A DNA stretch of 15,325 nt from an uncultured Porphyromonadaceae bacterium (GCA_947178685.1 CAMWZE010000007.1:1-15325), one strand, 5' to 3'; shown: positions 1-9,908, counted from the stretch's first letter. Notes: a model not told the origin generated them from the letters alone. Made by a program: numbers and translations.

Positions 1-246
1 GTAATGCTCGATTTCGAGGGTGCTGAGCGCATTGCAAGGAGAGCAGATATTTTTTTTCGGAAATTTCGCGAATTCCTCCAATACGCCCGTTTCAGTGACC
101 GATTCAGCTTTGGCCACCGATTCGATCGAGACCTCGATACCGGTACACCTAAGCTTCGCCGCCTCTCCGCGAGCCCATATCGTCATACAAGCGATGTAGG
201 CAAACAGAGAGGTGAGAATCAACCATTTAAGGAGTGTCTTGCGCAT
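1..246 (-). CDS. ftsQ: Cell division protein FtsQ, N-terminal part (runs off the window)
   Basis: FtsQ is a bitopic inner-membrane protein that links early and late division proteins; its periplasmic POTRA domain helps to recruit FtsL and FtsI. Only 82 codons are visible. They begin with ATG at 246, followed by MRKTLLKW and a hydrophobic stretch at about residues 6-25 (a single membrane anchor), then a polar periplasmic segment containing CTGIEVSIES, as expected at the start of a POTRA domain. The start is 11 bases after the murC stop and has a GAAAGGA ribosome-binding sequence at 251-257, one of the few clear ones in this window. Identity rests on position (directly after murC, before the expected ftsA and ftsZ) and topology, because the visible sequence is too short and variable to be diagnostic alone. 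Confidence 0.82.
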   Translation of the reverse strand, partial: MRKTLLKWLILTSLFAYIACMTIWARGEAAKLRCTGIEVSIESVAKAESVTETGVLEEFAKFPKKNICSPCNALSTLEIEHY

Positions 247-257
247 GGTGTCCTTTC

Positions 258-1664
258 TTACCGATGGTCTAATATGCTACTGATAGCCGGGAGCAACCGG
301 TCGATGTCGGCGGCTCCTAACGTCATTAAGATTTCAAAATTACTATTTTTTATCAGATTTAGCAAATCTTTTCGCTCACAATAACATTTATTTACAGCCT
401 TAACCTTGTCGAGGATAATATCGGTGGTGACTCCCTCTATCGGAAGTTCGCGTGCCGGATATATCTCCGGCATTATTACTTCGTCGGCTTTGGAGAGCGC
501 ATCTGCAAACTCTGTGGCGAAATCACGGGTGCGGGTGTAGAGGTGTGGCTGGAAAATAACTGATATCCGGCGCCCGGGGTAGAGCTTCCTCACAGAGGTG
601 ATGGATGCCGCCACTTCGTTGGGGCTGTGGGCATAGTCGTCAATGAGCACGGTGCCTCCATCCTTGCCATCGCGGATTATCTCAAAACGCCGTTTTGCAC
701 CCCTGAATGTGGCAATGCCACGACGCACATCTTCCGGGGTGGCACCGGCCGACAGAGAGGCTGCCGCCGCTGCCACGGCATTGTCGATATTGATCTCTAC
801 CGGCACACCCAACCGGATGTCGGGGATACGCACATCGGGCCCTATGAGGGTGAAGCTGAGAGTGCCGTCGCCGAAGGTGATATCCTCGGCATGCCAGTCG
901 CCTTCGTCATGGCCGCTATACGTCTGCACAGTCACACCCTCCTGTGTGGCAGGTTGCATCTTAAGTCCCGTATGAAGCAGGAGAAGACCTCCGGGGCGTA
1001 TAAGCGAGGTAAACTTTGAGAATCCCTCAAGATATCCGGCCTCGTCGCCATATATGTCAAGATGGTCGGGGTCGGTGGATGTCACCACCGCTATGGTGGG
1101 GGAGAGATGATGGAATGAGCGGTCGTATTCATCGGCCTCTATCACCGACCACTCCGAGCCTTCGCAAATCACGAGGTTGCTGCCTGTGTTTCGCAGTATT
1201 CCGCCTAAGAATGCGTTGCAGCCTATGGCCGATTCGCGGAGTATGTTTGCCGTCATGGAGCAGGTGGTGGTCTTGCCGTGTGATCCGGCTATGCATATTG
1301 CCGAGGTTGTGCGTGTGATCTTGCCGAGTAGGGCGGCACGTTTCACCACCTCGAATCCGTTGTTGCGAAACCAGGTGAGTATTGGGCTGTCGTCGGGCAC
1401 GGCCGGAGTGTAAACCACAAGAGTGTTGGCGGGATCGCGGAATCTCTCCGGGATCTCGTCGGGAGTATCGTTGAATGTGATCTCCACGCCCTCCCGGCTC
1501 AAAGCATCGGTGAGCGCGGATGGCGTGCGGTCATAACCGGCCACTTTGTGGCCTTTGCTGAGGAAATATCGCTCCAGGTTGGCCATCCCTATTCCTCCGG
1601 CCCCTACGAAGTAGAGGTTGGAGAAAGGAGCATCGGCGGGACGACCGGCTTTTGTGTTGTTCAT
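258..1664 (-). CDS. murC: UDP-N-acetylmuramate--L-alanine ligase MurC
   Basis: MurC is the cytoplasmic ATP-dependent ligase that adds L-alanine to UDP-MurNAc, the first step of stem-peptide synthesis. The protein is 468 residues, normal for the family. The N-terminal nucleotide-sugar domain has GAGGIGM (21-27). The central ATPase domain has the P-loop GSHGKTTT (127-134) and DPDHLDIYG (198-206). DNAVAAAAAS (294-303) and the C-terminal DYAHSPNEV (343-351) and QPHLYTRT (372-379) are typical of MurC and separate it from MurD and MurE. The ATG at 1664 is chosen because the conserved dinucleotide-binding fold starts about 15 residues later. It lies 50 bases after murG. The late motif usually read as GAGD is GAAD here (450-453), a mild difference. 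It is probably co-transcribed with the rest of the cluster. Confidence 0.97.
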   Translation of the reverse strand: MNNTKAGRPADAPFSNLYFVGAGGIGMANLERYFLSKGHKVAGYDRTPSALTDALSREGVEITFNDTPDEIPERFRDPANTLVVYTPAVPDDSPILTWFRNNGFEVVKRAALLGKITRTTSAICIAGSHGKTTTCSMTANILRESAIGCNAFLGGILRNTGSNLVICEGSEWSVIEADEYDRSFHHLSPTIAVVTSTDPDHLDIYGDEAGYLEGFSKFTSLIRPGGLLLLHTGLKMQPATQEGVTVQTYSGHDEGDWHAEDITFGDGTLSFTLIGPDVRIPDIRLGVPVEINIDNAVAAAAASLSAGATPEDVRRGIATFRGAKRRFEIIRDGKDGGTVLIDDYAHSPNEVAASITSVRKLYPGRRISVIFQPHLYTRTRDFATEFADALSKADEVIMPEIYPARELPIEGVTTDIILDKVKAVNKCYCERKDLLNLIKNSNFEILMTLGAADIDRLLPAISSILDHR

Positions 1665-1714
1665 TGTTTTGTTTTAAGTGGGCTGCTGTGGCCGGGTTGA
1701 GTTGCGTTCGCAGA

Positions 1715-2854
1715 TTATTTTATGTTAAGCAGACGGCACACTTCATCAGCTATCCTTGAGTCGCTGTCGGTGATTGCCATCTCTTTTATTCTTTTGCTCA
1801 TCTCCTCCCGGGCCTTATTGTCGGCCATAAGTCGGAGTGTCTCGTCGATGAGGGTCTGCCGGGCGTCGGCATCGGTCACGAGCACGGCTGCCCCGACATC
1901 GGAGAGGGCACGGGCATTATGGGTCTGGTGGTCTTCCGCCACATTGGGGGATGGAACGAGTATGACGGGTTTCCCGAGCACCTGAAATTCCGAGATAGAA
2001 CCGGCGCCGGCACGTCCGATCACGAGGTCGGCGGCTTGATAGGCGGCAGCCATGTTGGAGATGAAAGGAGTCACCACGATCCCCTTTCTTCCTTTCACGG
2101 CCAAAGGCCCCCGATTGCCGAAATTCTTTCCTGTCTGCCAAATCACCTGAATGCCATTGTCGGCCAGACGTCCGATTCCGGCCTCAAGGCTTTCGTTGAT
2201 GGTGAGGGCTCCGAGGCTCCCGCCCACCACCAGGAGGGTAGGACGTCGCGGATCAAGACCGAAAGACTCACGGGCTTGAGCCGTGGTCATATGATTGCCG
2301 AGGAGAGCTTCACGGATGGGATTGCCGGTCTTCACGATTTTCTCGGCCGGGAAGAATTTCTCCATATTGTGGTAGGCCACACATATGCGTCCGGCTTTCT
2401 CTCCGAGAAGCTTGTTGGTGACCCCGGCATAAGAATTCTGCTCCTGGAGCAGAGTCGGTATTCCGGCTTTCTGGGCGGCTTTGAGCATCGGTCCCGAGGC
2501 ATATCCTCCCACTCCGATGGCTATGTCAGGCTTGAAGTCGCGTATTATCTTGCGGGCGAGTCTCAGGCTCTTGAAAAGCTTCAAGAGGACGCCGAAGTTG
2601 CGCCAAATGCGCTTGCGGTCGAATCCGGCCACAGGGAGCCCGATGATTTTATATCCGGCTTCGGGCACACGTGTCATCTCCATACGGTTTTCAGCCCCTA
2701 CGAAGAGAATATCGGCGTTAAGACGTCTGCGGAGAGCGTCGGCAATGGAAAGAGCCGGGAAAATATGTCCGCCGGTGCCGCCTCCGCTGATCACTACTCT
2801 TGGGCGACGTGCATGAGCGGAATTTCCACCGTTGGAGTCAAGCTGTGTTGTCAT
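1715..2854 (-). CDS. murG: Lipid II synthase MurG (GlcNAc transferase)
   Basis: MurG is a peripheral membrane GT-B glycosyltransferase that moves GlcNAc from UDP-GlcNAc to lipid I, giving lipid II on the cytoplasmic face. The 379-residue protein shows the lipid-I binding glycine loop GGGTGGHIFPAL (24-35), EQNSYAG (138-144), a second glycine loop GGSLGA (211-216), GRAGAGSISE (280-289) and PNVAEDHQTHNA (303-314), the family's UDP-GlcNAc site. The ATG at 2854 overlaps the ftsW stop in an ATGA arrangement, which points to translational coupling with the SEDS glycosyltransferase. About 17 polar residues precede the conserved fold, so a later start cannot be excluded, although no other in-frame ATG is available before the glycine loop. 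Confidence 0.97.
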   Translation of the reverse strand: MTTQLDSNGGNSAHARRPRVVISGGGTGGHIFPALSIADALRRRLNADILFVGAENRMEMTRVPEAGYKIIGLPVAGFDRKRIWRNFGVLLKLFKSLRLARKIIRDFKPDIAIGVGGYASGPMLKAAQKAGIPTLLQEQNSYAGVTNKLLGEKAGRICVAYHNMEKFFPAEKIVKTGNPIREALLGNHMTTAQARESFGLDPRRPTLLVVGGSLGALTINESLEAGIGRLADNGIQVIWQTGKNFGNRGPLAVKGRKGIVVTPFISNMAAAYQAADLVIGRAGAGSISEFQVLGKPVILVPSPNVAEDHQTHNARALSDVGAAVLVTDADARQTLIDETLRLMADNKAREEMSKRIKEMAITDSDSRIADEVCRLLNIK

Positions 2855-4227
2855 TTCTTTTGGGATTGGTTGGAGAAGTTGGCTGCCTGCATCTCTTCAG
2901 GCAGTTCCTTTAGTTCGGCTTTTATCTGTTTCTTGTCGGCTGTTGTGACGGCAAATCGGCTCACAGAGAGCATTATGCCCAAAGCCGCCGACATGACGAG
3001 AATTGACGTACCACCCTTCGATATGAAGGGGAGAGGCTGTCCGCTCACAGGGAAGAGACCTGTTACGATGGCCATATGTACGAGAGCCTGGAACACTATA
3101 AGTACGGCACAACCCATTATGAGGAATGCCGGGAATGCCCGTCGGCACATGTAGGCGATGCGTCCGGCCCGCGCCAGCAGCGAGAGATATAGAATCAGAA
3201 GGAACAGTCCCCCGACGAAGCCGGTGTCTTCCACGATGATTGAGAAGATATAGTCGGAGAATGCGAGGGGGAGACGCGCGCTTTCGCGGGAGTTGCCCGG
3301 GCCTTGACCCACGAGACCACCGTTGGCCTGCGAAATCTTTGCGAATATCACCTGACGGTTCTCATCGGTGATAGGATCTTCGGGCGAGACACCGGCGAGG
3401 AATCGGGAGATGCGGCCTTTATGTGTATCGGCACGTCCCTCTCCACTTTTCTCGGAGGTTGAGGCCACGGCTGTGGTCTCACCGACCTTCTCGAATTCAC
3501 CGGAGGAACTGCCGGTATATTTAAGGCCAACCAAAGCTCCGGCACAAAGGCCGTAGACAAGCAATACGAGACCGAATTTTTTCCATTTCATACCACCGAT
3601 CAAGAACATCGACAAGCTCACTCCGAAGAGAAGTATAGTGTTGGTGAGGCCGTTTTTCCATAGCAAGGCGCCGAATAGCACTGCCACTCCGGCAGCTTGG
3701 ATCACACCTTGGTTAGTGACACCTCTCACCTCCTGATGCTGGCCAAGGATACGTGCGAGCACCACCACCACCGTGAGTTTTACGATTTCCGGTGGTTGAA
3801 GGGTAAATCCGGCTATTCGGATGGCACGCTGGGCACCGTTGATCTCCACTCCGATGAAGTTGGAGAGCAACAACAGACCGAGAGATACTATCGCACAGAA
3901 CCATGCAAGCCTGCTGAAATAGATGTAATGGGTCTTCTGGAAACTAAGCACGATTCCGAGTCCGATCACAAGGAATATGGTGTGTCGGATCAGAGGCATG
4001 TATACGTTAGCACCCGACACCTCAGAGCTGGAGGCTGAGAAGAGCTCAATCACGGATGCCATGAGCAACATTATGTATATGCCCCAGAGATAGGGGTCAG
4101 ACTTCTGGGGTCGCGCTGCGCGTTGGCGTTGTGGTTTGGCCTGCACCTCAGCCTCGGCAACGACACCGTCGATTGTATTCTTGATTGTCACTCCCTCTGC
4201 AGCGGGAGCCATTCGGTCGTTTGTCAC
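2851..4227 (-). CDS. ftsW: SEDS peptidoglycan glycosyltransferase FtsW
   Basis: FtsW is the polytopic SEDS-family enzyme that polymerises lipid II into septal glycan strands, working with FtsI. The protein has a polar N-terminal tail (1-45), then many hydrophobic segments beginning with YLWGIYIMLLMASVIELF. Family motifs are GAQRAIRIAG (131-140), GGLVGQGPGNS (303-313), SDYIFSIIVEDTGFVGG (324-340) and GQPLPFISKGG (396-406). A large extracytoplasmic loop (about 238-290) includes DPITDENRQ, where the catalytic aspartate region of SEDS proteins lies. The start is uncertain. GTG at 4227 (458 residues) has an AT-rich upstream region, as is usual in Bacteroidetes; ATG at 4212 (453 residues) is the alternative. 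The stop is TGA and overlaps the murG start. RodA is a possible paralogue, but the position between murD and murG supports FtsW. Confidence 0.95.
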   Translation of the reverse strand: MTNDRMAPAAEGVTIKNTIDGVVAEAEVQAKPQRQRAARPQKSDPYLWGIYIMLLMASVIELFSASSSEVSGANVYMPLIRHTIFLVIGLGIVLSFQKTHYIYFSRLAWFCAIVSLGLLLLSNFIGVEINGAQRAIRIAGFTLQPPEIVKLTVVVVLARILGQHQEVRGVTNQGVIQAAGVAVLFGALLWKNGLTNTILLFGVSLSMFLIGGMKWKKFGLVLLVYGLCAGALVGLKYTGSSSGEFEKVGETTAVASTSEKSGEGRADTHKGRISRFLAGVSPEDPITDENRQVIFAKISQANGGLVGQGPGNSRESARLPLAFSDYIFSIIVEDTGFVGGLFLLILYLSLLARAGRIAYMCRRAFPAFLIMGCAVLIVFQALVHMAIVTGLFPVSGQPLPFISKGGTSILVMSAALGIMLSVSRFAVTTADKKQIKAELKELPEEMQAANFSNQSQKK

Positions 4228-4283
4228 TTTATTATGGATTGTTGAGAGAGTTTATATTCATGTGAGTCACACGCGGAGTTGGT

Positions 4284-5651
4284 TCAGAGCATCCCCTTTA
4301 CGGCAGCCTTGAACCGGTCGCCACGGTCTTCGTAGCTTTTGAAGAGGTCGAAGCTGGCACAGCAGGGAGACAGGAGCACTGTGTCGCCCTCTGTGGCGAG
4401 CCGGCGACATTCGGCGAGGGCATCTTCGAGCGAGTGGGTGTCGGCAATGGCCGCCACTTTCCCCGAGAAGAATTCGAGCAGCTTCTCATTGTGAAGCCCC
4501 ATGCAGACAATGGCCTTTACCTTCTCCTTTACGAGAGGCTCGATTTCTGAATAGTCGTTGCCTTTGTCCTTACCGCCGAGTATCAGCACTGTGGGTGTTG
4601 TCATGCTTTCGAGGGCATACCAGGTGGAGTTGACGTTGGTGGCTTTGCTGTCGTTGACGTAACGCACACCGTCGACTGTAGCCACATATTCAAGACGATG
4701 TTCCACGGCCTCGAAATCCTCGAGAGCCTCACGGATATTCTCCTTGCGTATCTTGAGCACAGAGGCGGAGATGCCGGCGGCCATAGAGTTGTAGAGGTTA
4801 TGGAGACCCGGAAGGGCAAGACGGTTGCGAGGCACCTCCCACACTTCACCGGGGGTGGCGAAATGCACGATTCCATCCTCCACCCATGCCGCGCTTCCAT
4901 CCTCTCTCTCCATTCCGAAGGGGAGCTGCAGAGCCTCACTCTGCACCTGCTCGATCTGTCGGCGGATTATGGGATCGTCCTGCCAATAGACGAAGTAGTC
5001 GTCTTTTGTCTGATTCTGGAGTATCCGGAATTTGGCGGCCACATAGTTCTCCATCTTATGATCGTAACGGTCCATGTGGTCGGGGGTGATGTTCATGATC
5101 ACGGCAATGTTCGCCTTAAACCGATACATGTTCTCAAGCTGGAAACTTGAGAGCTCGATCACATAAGTGTCGTGAGGGTCGACCGCCACCTGTAGCGCGA
5201 GGCTCTTGCCGACATTGCCGGCCAACCCGACATCGATACCGGCCTTGCGGAGGATATGGTAGGTGAGGAGGGTGGTAGTGGTCTTGCCATTCGAGCCGGT
5301 GATGCAAACCATTCTCGAATCAGTGAAACCGGCGGCAAACTCAATCTCAGAGAGCACCGGAATCGATTTTGCGACAATCTTCTCCACCATGGGTGCGTAG
5401 GGAGGTATGCCGGGGCTTTTTACCACCACGTCGGCATTGAGAATAAGCTCCTCAGTGTGTTGTCCCTCCTCATATGGTATTCCGTAAGAGTCGAGGAGCT
5501 GTTTGTATTTGGCCGGGATTGTGCCCATGTCGGAGAGGAACACGTCCATCCCCTTCACTTTTCCGAGCACAGCGGCACCGGCGCCGCTTTCACCTCCTCC
5601 GAGCACCACCAGACGCACGCTGAGATCGATATTATGTTTATTTACAGACAT
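4284..5651 (-). CDS. murD: UDP-N-acetylmuramoyl-L-alanine--D-glutamate ligase MurD
   Basis: MurD is the cytoplasmic ATP-dependent ligase that adds D-glutamate to UDP-MurNAc-L-Ala. The 455-residue protein begins with a nucleotide-sugar binding fold (LVVLGGGESGAG, 14-25). The ATPase domain carries GSNGKTTTT (119-127) and NITPDHMDRY (187-196), followed by HNLYNSMAAG (284-293). The C-terminal domain has NDSKATN (333-339) and a conserved terminal block with SPCCASFDLFKSYEDRGDRF (428-447), which is diagnostic of MurD among the Mur ligases. The start is the ATG at 5651, 60 bases after mraY. The stop is TGA, which matters because it shows that TGA terminates in this genome. Confidence 0.97.
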   Translation of the reverse strand: MSVNKHNIDLSVRLVVLGGGESGAGAAVLGKVKGMDVFLSDMGTIPAKYKQLLDSYGIPYEEGQHTEELILNADVVVKSPGIPPYAPMVEKIVAKSIPVLSEIEFAAGFTDSRMVCITGSNGKTTTTLLTYHILRKAGIDVGLAGNVGKSLALQVAVDPHDTYVIELSSFQLENMYRFKANIAVIMNITPDHMDRYDHKMENYVAAKFRILQNQTKDDYFVYWQDDPIIRRQIEQVQSEALQLPFGMEREDGSAAWVEDGIVHFATPGEVWEVPRNRLALPGLHNLYNSMAAGISASVLKIRKENIREALEDFEAVEHRLEYVATVDGVRYVNDSKATNVNSTWYALESMTTPTVLILGGKDKGNDYSEIEPLVKEKVKAIVCMGLHNEKLLEFFSGKVAAIADTHSLEDALAECRRLATEGDTVLLSPCCASFDLFKSYEDRGDRFKAAVKGML

Positions 5652-5711
5652 TATATAATTATTATAACTTCATATTTGGCAGTCGCCCACAAGTGAGGCA
5701 GACTGTTTGCA

Positions 5712-6980
5712 TTATCGCAGTTTCAAGGTTACGAAAGTGAGGGCGGCGAGGAGTATTCCCACAATCCAGAACCTCACCACAATTTTCGACTCCGGCACCG
5801 GATTTTTCGGGAAGTTTATAAGACACTTCACGGAGCCGTCGCCGGCTTTCTGGAAATGATGGTGTAGCGGTGTCATCTTAAAGATTCTCCGTCCCTCGCC
5901 ATGCTTCCTCTTGGTGTATTTGAAATAGCCCACCTGCATTATCACGGATAGATCTTCAATGAAGAATATGAGACAGAGCAGGGGTATCAGAAGCTCCTTA
6001 CGGATTAATATTGCATATACAGCGAGAATACCGCCGAGCGTGAGGCTGCCGGTGTCGCCCATGAAAACCTGTGCCGGGAAGGCGTTATACCATAGGAATC
6101 CCACCAAGGCTCCGATAAAAGCGGCCGCATACACCACCAGTTCCTCGCTTCCGGGAATATACATGATATTCAGATAGCCCGAATATATCACGTTGCCGCC
6201 GAGATAAGCCATTATGGCCAGGGCCACTCCGATAATTGCCGAAGTGCCGGCGCAGAGACCGTCGAGACCGTCGGTGAGGTTTGCTCCGTTGCTCACGGCC
6301 GTGACCACAATGATAACTACGAGCACAAACACGAGCCATCCGAGCGTCTCGGCAGCCGAGGGGTCGCTCACCCATGATGTGAGCCACTCATAGTTGAAGT
6401 TGTTGTTCTTCACAAACGGTATGGTTGTCTGTGGCGACTTCACGGTTGTGAGGGAGTGTACTATCTCCGTCTGGTTGTTGATCTTGTTGACGATCTCCAT
6501 ATTCTCACTCATCACGATGTCGGGAGAGAGCCACATTGTAAGGCCGACGAGGAGCCCGAGACCGATCTGACCGATCACCTTGTATTTACCCTTCAGTCCA
6601 TCCTTATTATGATATTTGAGCTTACGGTAATCGTCGAGGAATCCTATTGATCCCATCCACATCGTTGCCACAAGCATGAGGATCATATAGATATTTGAGA
6701 GGTTGCCAATGAGCAGACAAGGCACCATTATTGAGAGAATAATGATCACCCCACCCATGGTAGGGGTACCGGTCTTGCTCATCTGTCCTTCGAGCCCGAG
6801 ATTTCGCACCACCTCCCCGACCTGCATTCGTTGCAGACGGTGGATAATGTCGCGACCGTATATCAGGGCTATGAGCATAGCAATTGTGAAAGCGGCTCCG
6901 GCTCGGAAGGTGATGTAGTCCATCAGACGGAGCCCCGGAAGATCGGCTCCCTGTATGTATTTGAACAATTCGTAAAACAT
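5712..6980 (-). CDS. mraY: Phospho-MurNAc-pentapeptide translocase MraY (lipid I synthase)
   Basis: MraY is the integral membrane enzyme that transfers phospho-MurNAc-pentapeptide from UDP to undecaprenyl phosphate, forming lipid I. The 422-residue protein has about ten hydrophobic segments and the family signatures TPTMGG (72-77), FLDDYRK (114-120, acidic Mg-binding pair), NGANLTDGLDGL (231-242), MGDTGSL (307-313) and the HHHFQKAG block (373-380). Residues from about 155 to 212 form a polar insertion between two membrane segments, making the protein longer than the roughly 360 residues of the E. coli enzyme. I believe this is normal for Bacteroidetes MraY. The ATG at 6980 precedes MFYELFKYIQG. 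The gene follows murE after 87 bases, the longest gap in the operon, in which I see no gene or clear promoter. Confidence 0.97.
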   Translation of the reverse strand: MFYELFKYIQGADLPGLRLMDYITFRAGAAFTIAMLIALIYGRDIIHRLQRMQVGEVVRNLGLEGQMSKTGTPTMGGVIIILSIMVPCLLIGNLSNIYMILMLVATMWMGSIGFLDDYRKLKYHNKDGLKGKYKVIGQIGLGLLVGLTMWLSPDIVMSENMEIVNKINNQTEIVHSLTTVKSPQTTIPFVKNNNFNYEWLTSWVSDPSAAETLGWLVFVLVVIIVVTAVSNGANLTDGLDGLCAGTSAIIGVALAIMAYLGGNVIYSGYLNIMYIPGSEELVVYAAAFIGALVGFLWYNAFPAQVFMGDTGSLTLGGILAVYAILIRKELLIPLLCLIFFIEDLSVIMQVGYFKYTKRKHGEGRRIFKMTPLHHHFQKAGDGSVKCLINFPKNPVPESKIVVRFWIVGILLAALTFVTLKLR

Positions 6981-7067
6981 TGTCGCAGTAAATTACGCTT
7001 TTGTCTCTTTTAGGCTTGAGTATGTTACACTTATCGTCATCAAGTGGTTTATGGAGATGTCTGAGGG

Positions 7068-8528
7068 TTATCTCATTGCGAGCGCCTCCTTCACCTCCTC
7101 ACGGTCGTCGAAATGATGGCGTACCCCCTTCACCTCCTGATAAGTCTCATGCCCCTTTCCGGCCACGAGCACCACTGTGCCGGGTTTAGCCCTTTTGATA
7201 GCCTCACGGATAGCCTCACGACGGTCGGTGATACATTCGGTGCGTTTGAGTTCCTCGGAGCTTAGTCCGGCACGCATGTCGGCAATAATCTCCTCAGGCA
7301 CCTCGTTGCGCGGGTTGTCGCTGGTTAGGATGAGATAGTCGGATCGGCACACAGCCTCCTGTGCCATCATCGGCCGCTTACCATGGTCGCGGTTTCCACC
7401 GGCACCCACTACGGTAATGATCTCACCGTCGTTGCCGACAATTTCCCTTATGGTGTCAAGCACGTTTACGAGAGCGTCGGGAGTGTGGGCATAGTCAACG
7501 ATTGCCGCCACTCCGTCTTGGGAGAGGAACGGCTGGAATCGCCCGGCCACAGGCACGAGGCGGCTCATGTTTACGAGCACCTCTTCGGGGTCGAAACCGG
7601 ATAGAATTGAAGCCCCGTAAACGTCGGTCAGGTTATATGCGTTGAAACGACCGGTGAAGCGCACCTCCACCTCACGGCGGTTAAGGAGCATGAGAGTGCC
7701 GTCAAGTCGGGTCTCGAGCACCTGTCCGCGGAAGTCGGCATCGGAACGCAAGGAATAGGTGTAGACCTTTGCAGGAGTATTCTGCACCATGTAGGCTCCG
7801 CAACGGTCGTCGGCATTTGTTAGGGCGAAAGCCGTAGGAGGGAGCATATCAAAGAAGGCCTTCTTAGCGTTCATATAGTTCTCGACAGTGCCATGATAGT
7901 CGAGGTGGTCACGTGTAAGGTTGGTGAATATTCCGCCGGCGAAATGTAATCCGGCCACACGTTTCTGAGCCGTAGAGTGGCTTGAGACTTCCATGAAAGC
8001 ATATTCACACCCCTCGTTCACCATGTCGGCAAGCAGAGAGTTGAGCGAGAGAGGGTCGGGGGTGGTGTGGGTGGAAGGCACGGCACGGTCGCCGATATAA
8101 TTGCAGACAGTTGATAGCAGACCCGCCTTATAACCCTCGAGCCTTGCCATCTCATAGAGCAGGGTGGCCGTGGTGGTCTTGCCGTTGGTGCCGGTGACCC
8201 CCACGAGCTTCAGATGGCGAGAAGGGTAGCCATACCATGCAGAGGCGAGACGTCCGAGCGCCTCTGCCGAGTCAGGCACCTGTATGTAGGTGACACCCTT
8301 AGCCAAAGTAGAGGGGATCTCCTCGCAGACAATTGCGCCTACGTGAGCGCTTGCCACGACAGGGATATACTTGTGACCATCGTTGGTGACTCCCTTTACG
8401 GCCACGAAAAGGCCGTCTTTCTCCACTTTACGTGAATCACTTTCAAGAGAGAGGATATTCTTGTCGGTTTCTCCGATTATCGATAATATGTCGAGATCTT
8501 TGAGAAGACTTGATAGTTTTGCTGTCAT
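7068..8528 (-). CDS. murE: UDP-MurNAc-tripeptide synthetase MurE (meso-DAP type)
   Basis: MurE is the cytoplasmic ligase that adds the third stem-peptide residue to UDP-MurNAc-L-Ala-D-Glu. The 486-residue protein has GTNGKTTT (113-120), THTTPDP (153-159), [12 protein letters not shown] (202-213), a probable carbamylated lysine in NAKKAFF (220-226), DYAHTPDAL (345-353) and DNPRNEVP (404-411). The DNPR motif in the C-terminal domain is the established marker for meso-diaminopimelate-adding enzymes, so this organism should have meso-DAP peptidoglycan. I start at ATG 8528 ([15 protein letters not shown]), which fits the usual short N-terminus. The frame stays open up to a TTG at 8555, which would add nine residues unlike the family. 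The gene lies 48 bases after ftsI. Confidence 0.96.
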   Translation of the reverse strand: MTAKLSSLLKDLDILSIIGETDKNILSLESDSRKVEKDGLFVAVKGVTNDGHKYIPVVASAHVGAIVCEEIPSTLAKGVTYIQVPDSAEALGRLASAWYGYPSRHLKLVGVTGTNGKTTTATLLYEMARLEGYKAGLLSTVCNYIGDRAVPSTHTTPDPLSLNSLLADMVNEGCEYAFMEVSSHSTAQKRVAGLHFAGGIFTNLTRDHLDYHGTVENYMNAKKAFFDMLPPTAFALTNADDRCGAYMVQNTPAKVYTYSLRSDADFRGQVLETRLDGTLMLLNRREVEVRFTGRFNAYNLTDVYGASILSGFDPEEVLVNMSRLVPVAGRFQPFLSQDGVAAIVDYAHTPDALVNVLDTIREIVGNDGEIITVVGAGGNRDHGKRPMMAQEAVCRSDYLILTSDNPRNEVPEEIIADMRAGLSSEELKRTECITDRREAIREAIKRAKPGTVVLVAGKGHETYQEVKGVRHHFDDREEVKEALAMR

Positions 8529-8576
8529 ATGAGGATGTGATAATTTAAAATACAAAATTCATATAGCCGGTTAAGG

Positions 8577-9908
8577 TCAGACCTTCAGGTTGAGTGTAAT
8601 CTTCCCCCCCGGTTTTGCGGCCGCCCCTTTCGGGAGCGACTGCCACACCACGCGCCCGGTTCCCTTTAGCTGAACGGAAAGGCCACGGCTCTCGAGAATC
8701 TTCACAGCCGACGGGGCGTCATATCCGATTACGTTAGGCACAATGTCGAGATAAGCGCTGTCGCTTGCGGCCACGGCCTTGGCCTTGCGGGCACCGGTGA
8801 TTCCGAGAGAAGAGATCAGCTTACCGGGTTCATATTTTTCAGAGGCGCAGAACACCGGTTGAGAAGGTATTCTGGTAGATGTGAACGTGGATGTATTGTT
8901 TAGCAGTCCGCGGGAGAACATTTTTACAGCCATATTCTTCACCACCTGTCCGGATGTTCGGTTGGCGCTTGTGCCGGCGGGCCCGAGCACGAGAGCCATG
9001 CAGGAATATTTCGGTTTGTCGTAAGGGAAGAAACCGGCGAAAGCATATCGGCGTTTTGAGAGGTTGTAAGACCCCTTCTCAACGGGGTAAGCCGTTCCTG
9101 TCTTGCCAACCACTTCCACGCGGTCGTCGCGCACAGCGCGTGCGGTTCCATGTTCCCCCCACACCACTTCGCGGAGGCAGATCTTCACCTTCTTGGCCGT
9201 CTCCTCCGAGCAGATACGGTCGCGGATATAGTCAATCGGAAGCACTGAGTCACGACCCTCCTCATTTAGGAGCGAGCTAACGAGATGAGGACGCACATAC
9301 CGGCCACCGTTAGCAATTGCGTTATAGATGGAAAGTGTGTAAAGCGGCGGAATCTCCGTGTTGTAGCCATATGCCTGACGGGCGAGGTCAAGATGGCGCG
9401 ATGTCATCGTGATGTTGTTGCCACGGCTGTCTTTGGGGAGAAGCTTGCGTATGCGGGGGATACACTCTCCGGCAATACCGGAATGCATCGGTTCGAAGAA
9501 CCCGATAGAGGAGAGACGCTCATGGAAGGCGGCAGGGTTGCTCTCATAGCCACGGAATATTACCCTGGCGATACCCGTATTCGACGACATCTCGATCACC
9601 TGCTTCATGTTTTTTACAGATGGGGCGTGAGGATCGGAAGTGCGCTGGAAAGGGGAACAATCCACCATTTCGTTGACGCTTCTCACGAGACCATCCTCGA
9701 AAGCGATCATCAGAGAGATCGGTTTCATCACCGAACCCGGTTCGAAAGGTAGCACGGCCCGGTTCAGAGCCTCACCGTAAGTGCCGTCTTTGAGGAGCTC
9801 GATATTTGAGATAGCTTTAATCTCTCCGGTTGCCACCTCCATTAGAATGGCAGTTCCCCATTCGGCTCTTGATTCGGAGCAGATATTGTAAAGTTCCTCT
9901 TCAAGCAT
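8577..9908 (-). CDS. FtsI C-terminal fragment (transpeptidase and PASTA domains)
   Basis: This is the open frame after the internal stop. Its first ATG is at 9908, 13 codons beyond the stop. The 443 residues contain the complete transpeptidase fold: SVMK with the nucleophilic serine at fragment residue 59, SSN at 108-110, KTG at 269-271, and then the PASTA domain from about 391. If re-initiation occurred here, the product would lack a membrane anchor and a signal peptide and would stay in the cytoplasm, away from its substrate. The AGGA before this ATG is only one base away, too close for a good ribosome-binding site. I therefore doubt that this is a functional separate gene; it is the second part of ftsI. 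Confidence 0.7.
   Translation of the reverse strand: MLEEELYNICSESRAEWGTAILMEVATGEIKAISNIELLKDGTYGEALNRAVLPFEPGSVMKPISLMIAFEDGLVRSVNEMVDCSPFQRTSDPHAPSVKNMKQVIEMSSNTGIARVIFRGYESNPAAFHERLSSIGFFEPMHSGIAGECIPRIRKLLPKDSRGNNITMTSRHLDLARQAYGYNTEIPPLYTLSIYNAIANGGRYVRPHLVSSLLNEEGRDSVLPIDYIRDRICSEETAKKVKICLREVVWGEHGTARAVRDDRVEVVGKTGTAYPVEKGSYNLSKRRYAFAGFFPYDKPKYSCMALVLGPAGTSANRTSGQVVKNMAVKMFSRGLLNNTSTFTSTRIPSQPVFCASEKYEPGKLISSLGITGARKAKAVAASDSAYLDIVPNVIGYDAPSAVKILESRGLSVQLKGTGRVVWQSLPKGAAAKPGGKITLNLKV

Noticed and set aside
1919..3154. 411-codon plus-strand frame
   Set aside because: It is antisense to murG and ftsW, whose motifs are unmistakable. The plus-strand translation shows no domain; it is a by-product of G+C-rich codon use.
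6356..6520. Polar insertion in MraY as a novel domain
   Set aside because: Extended MraY proteins with an extracytoplasmic insertion here are, to my knowledge, usual in Bacteroidetes; all catalytic motifs are intact.
8529..8555. TTG start for murE, nine codons upstream
   Set aside because: It would add residues not seen in the family; the ATG at 8528 gives a normal MurE N-terminus.
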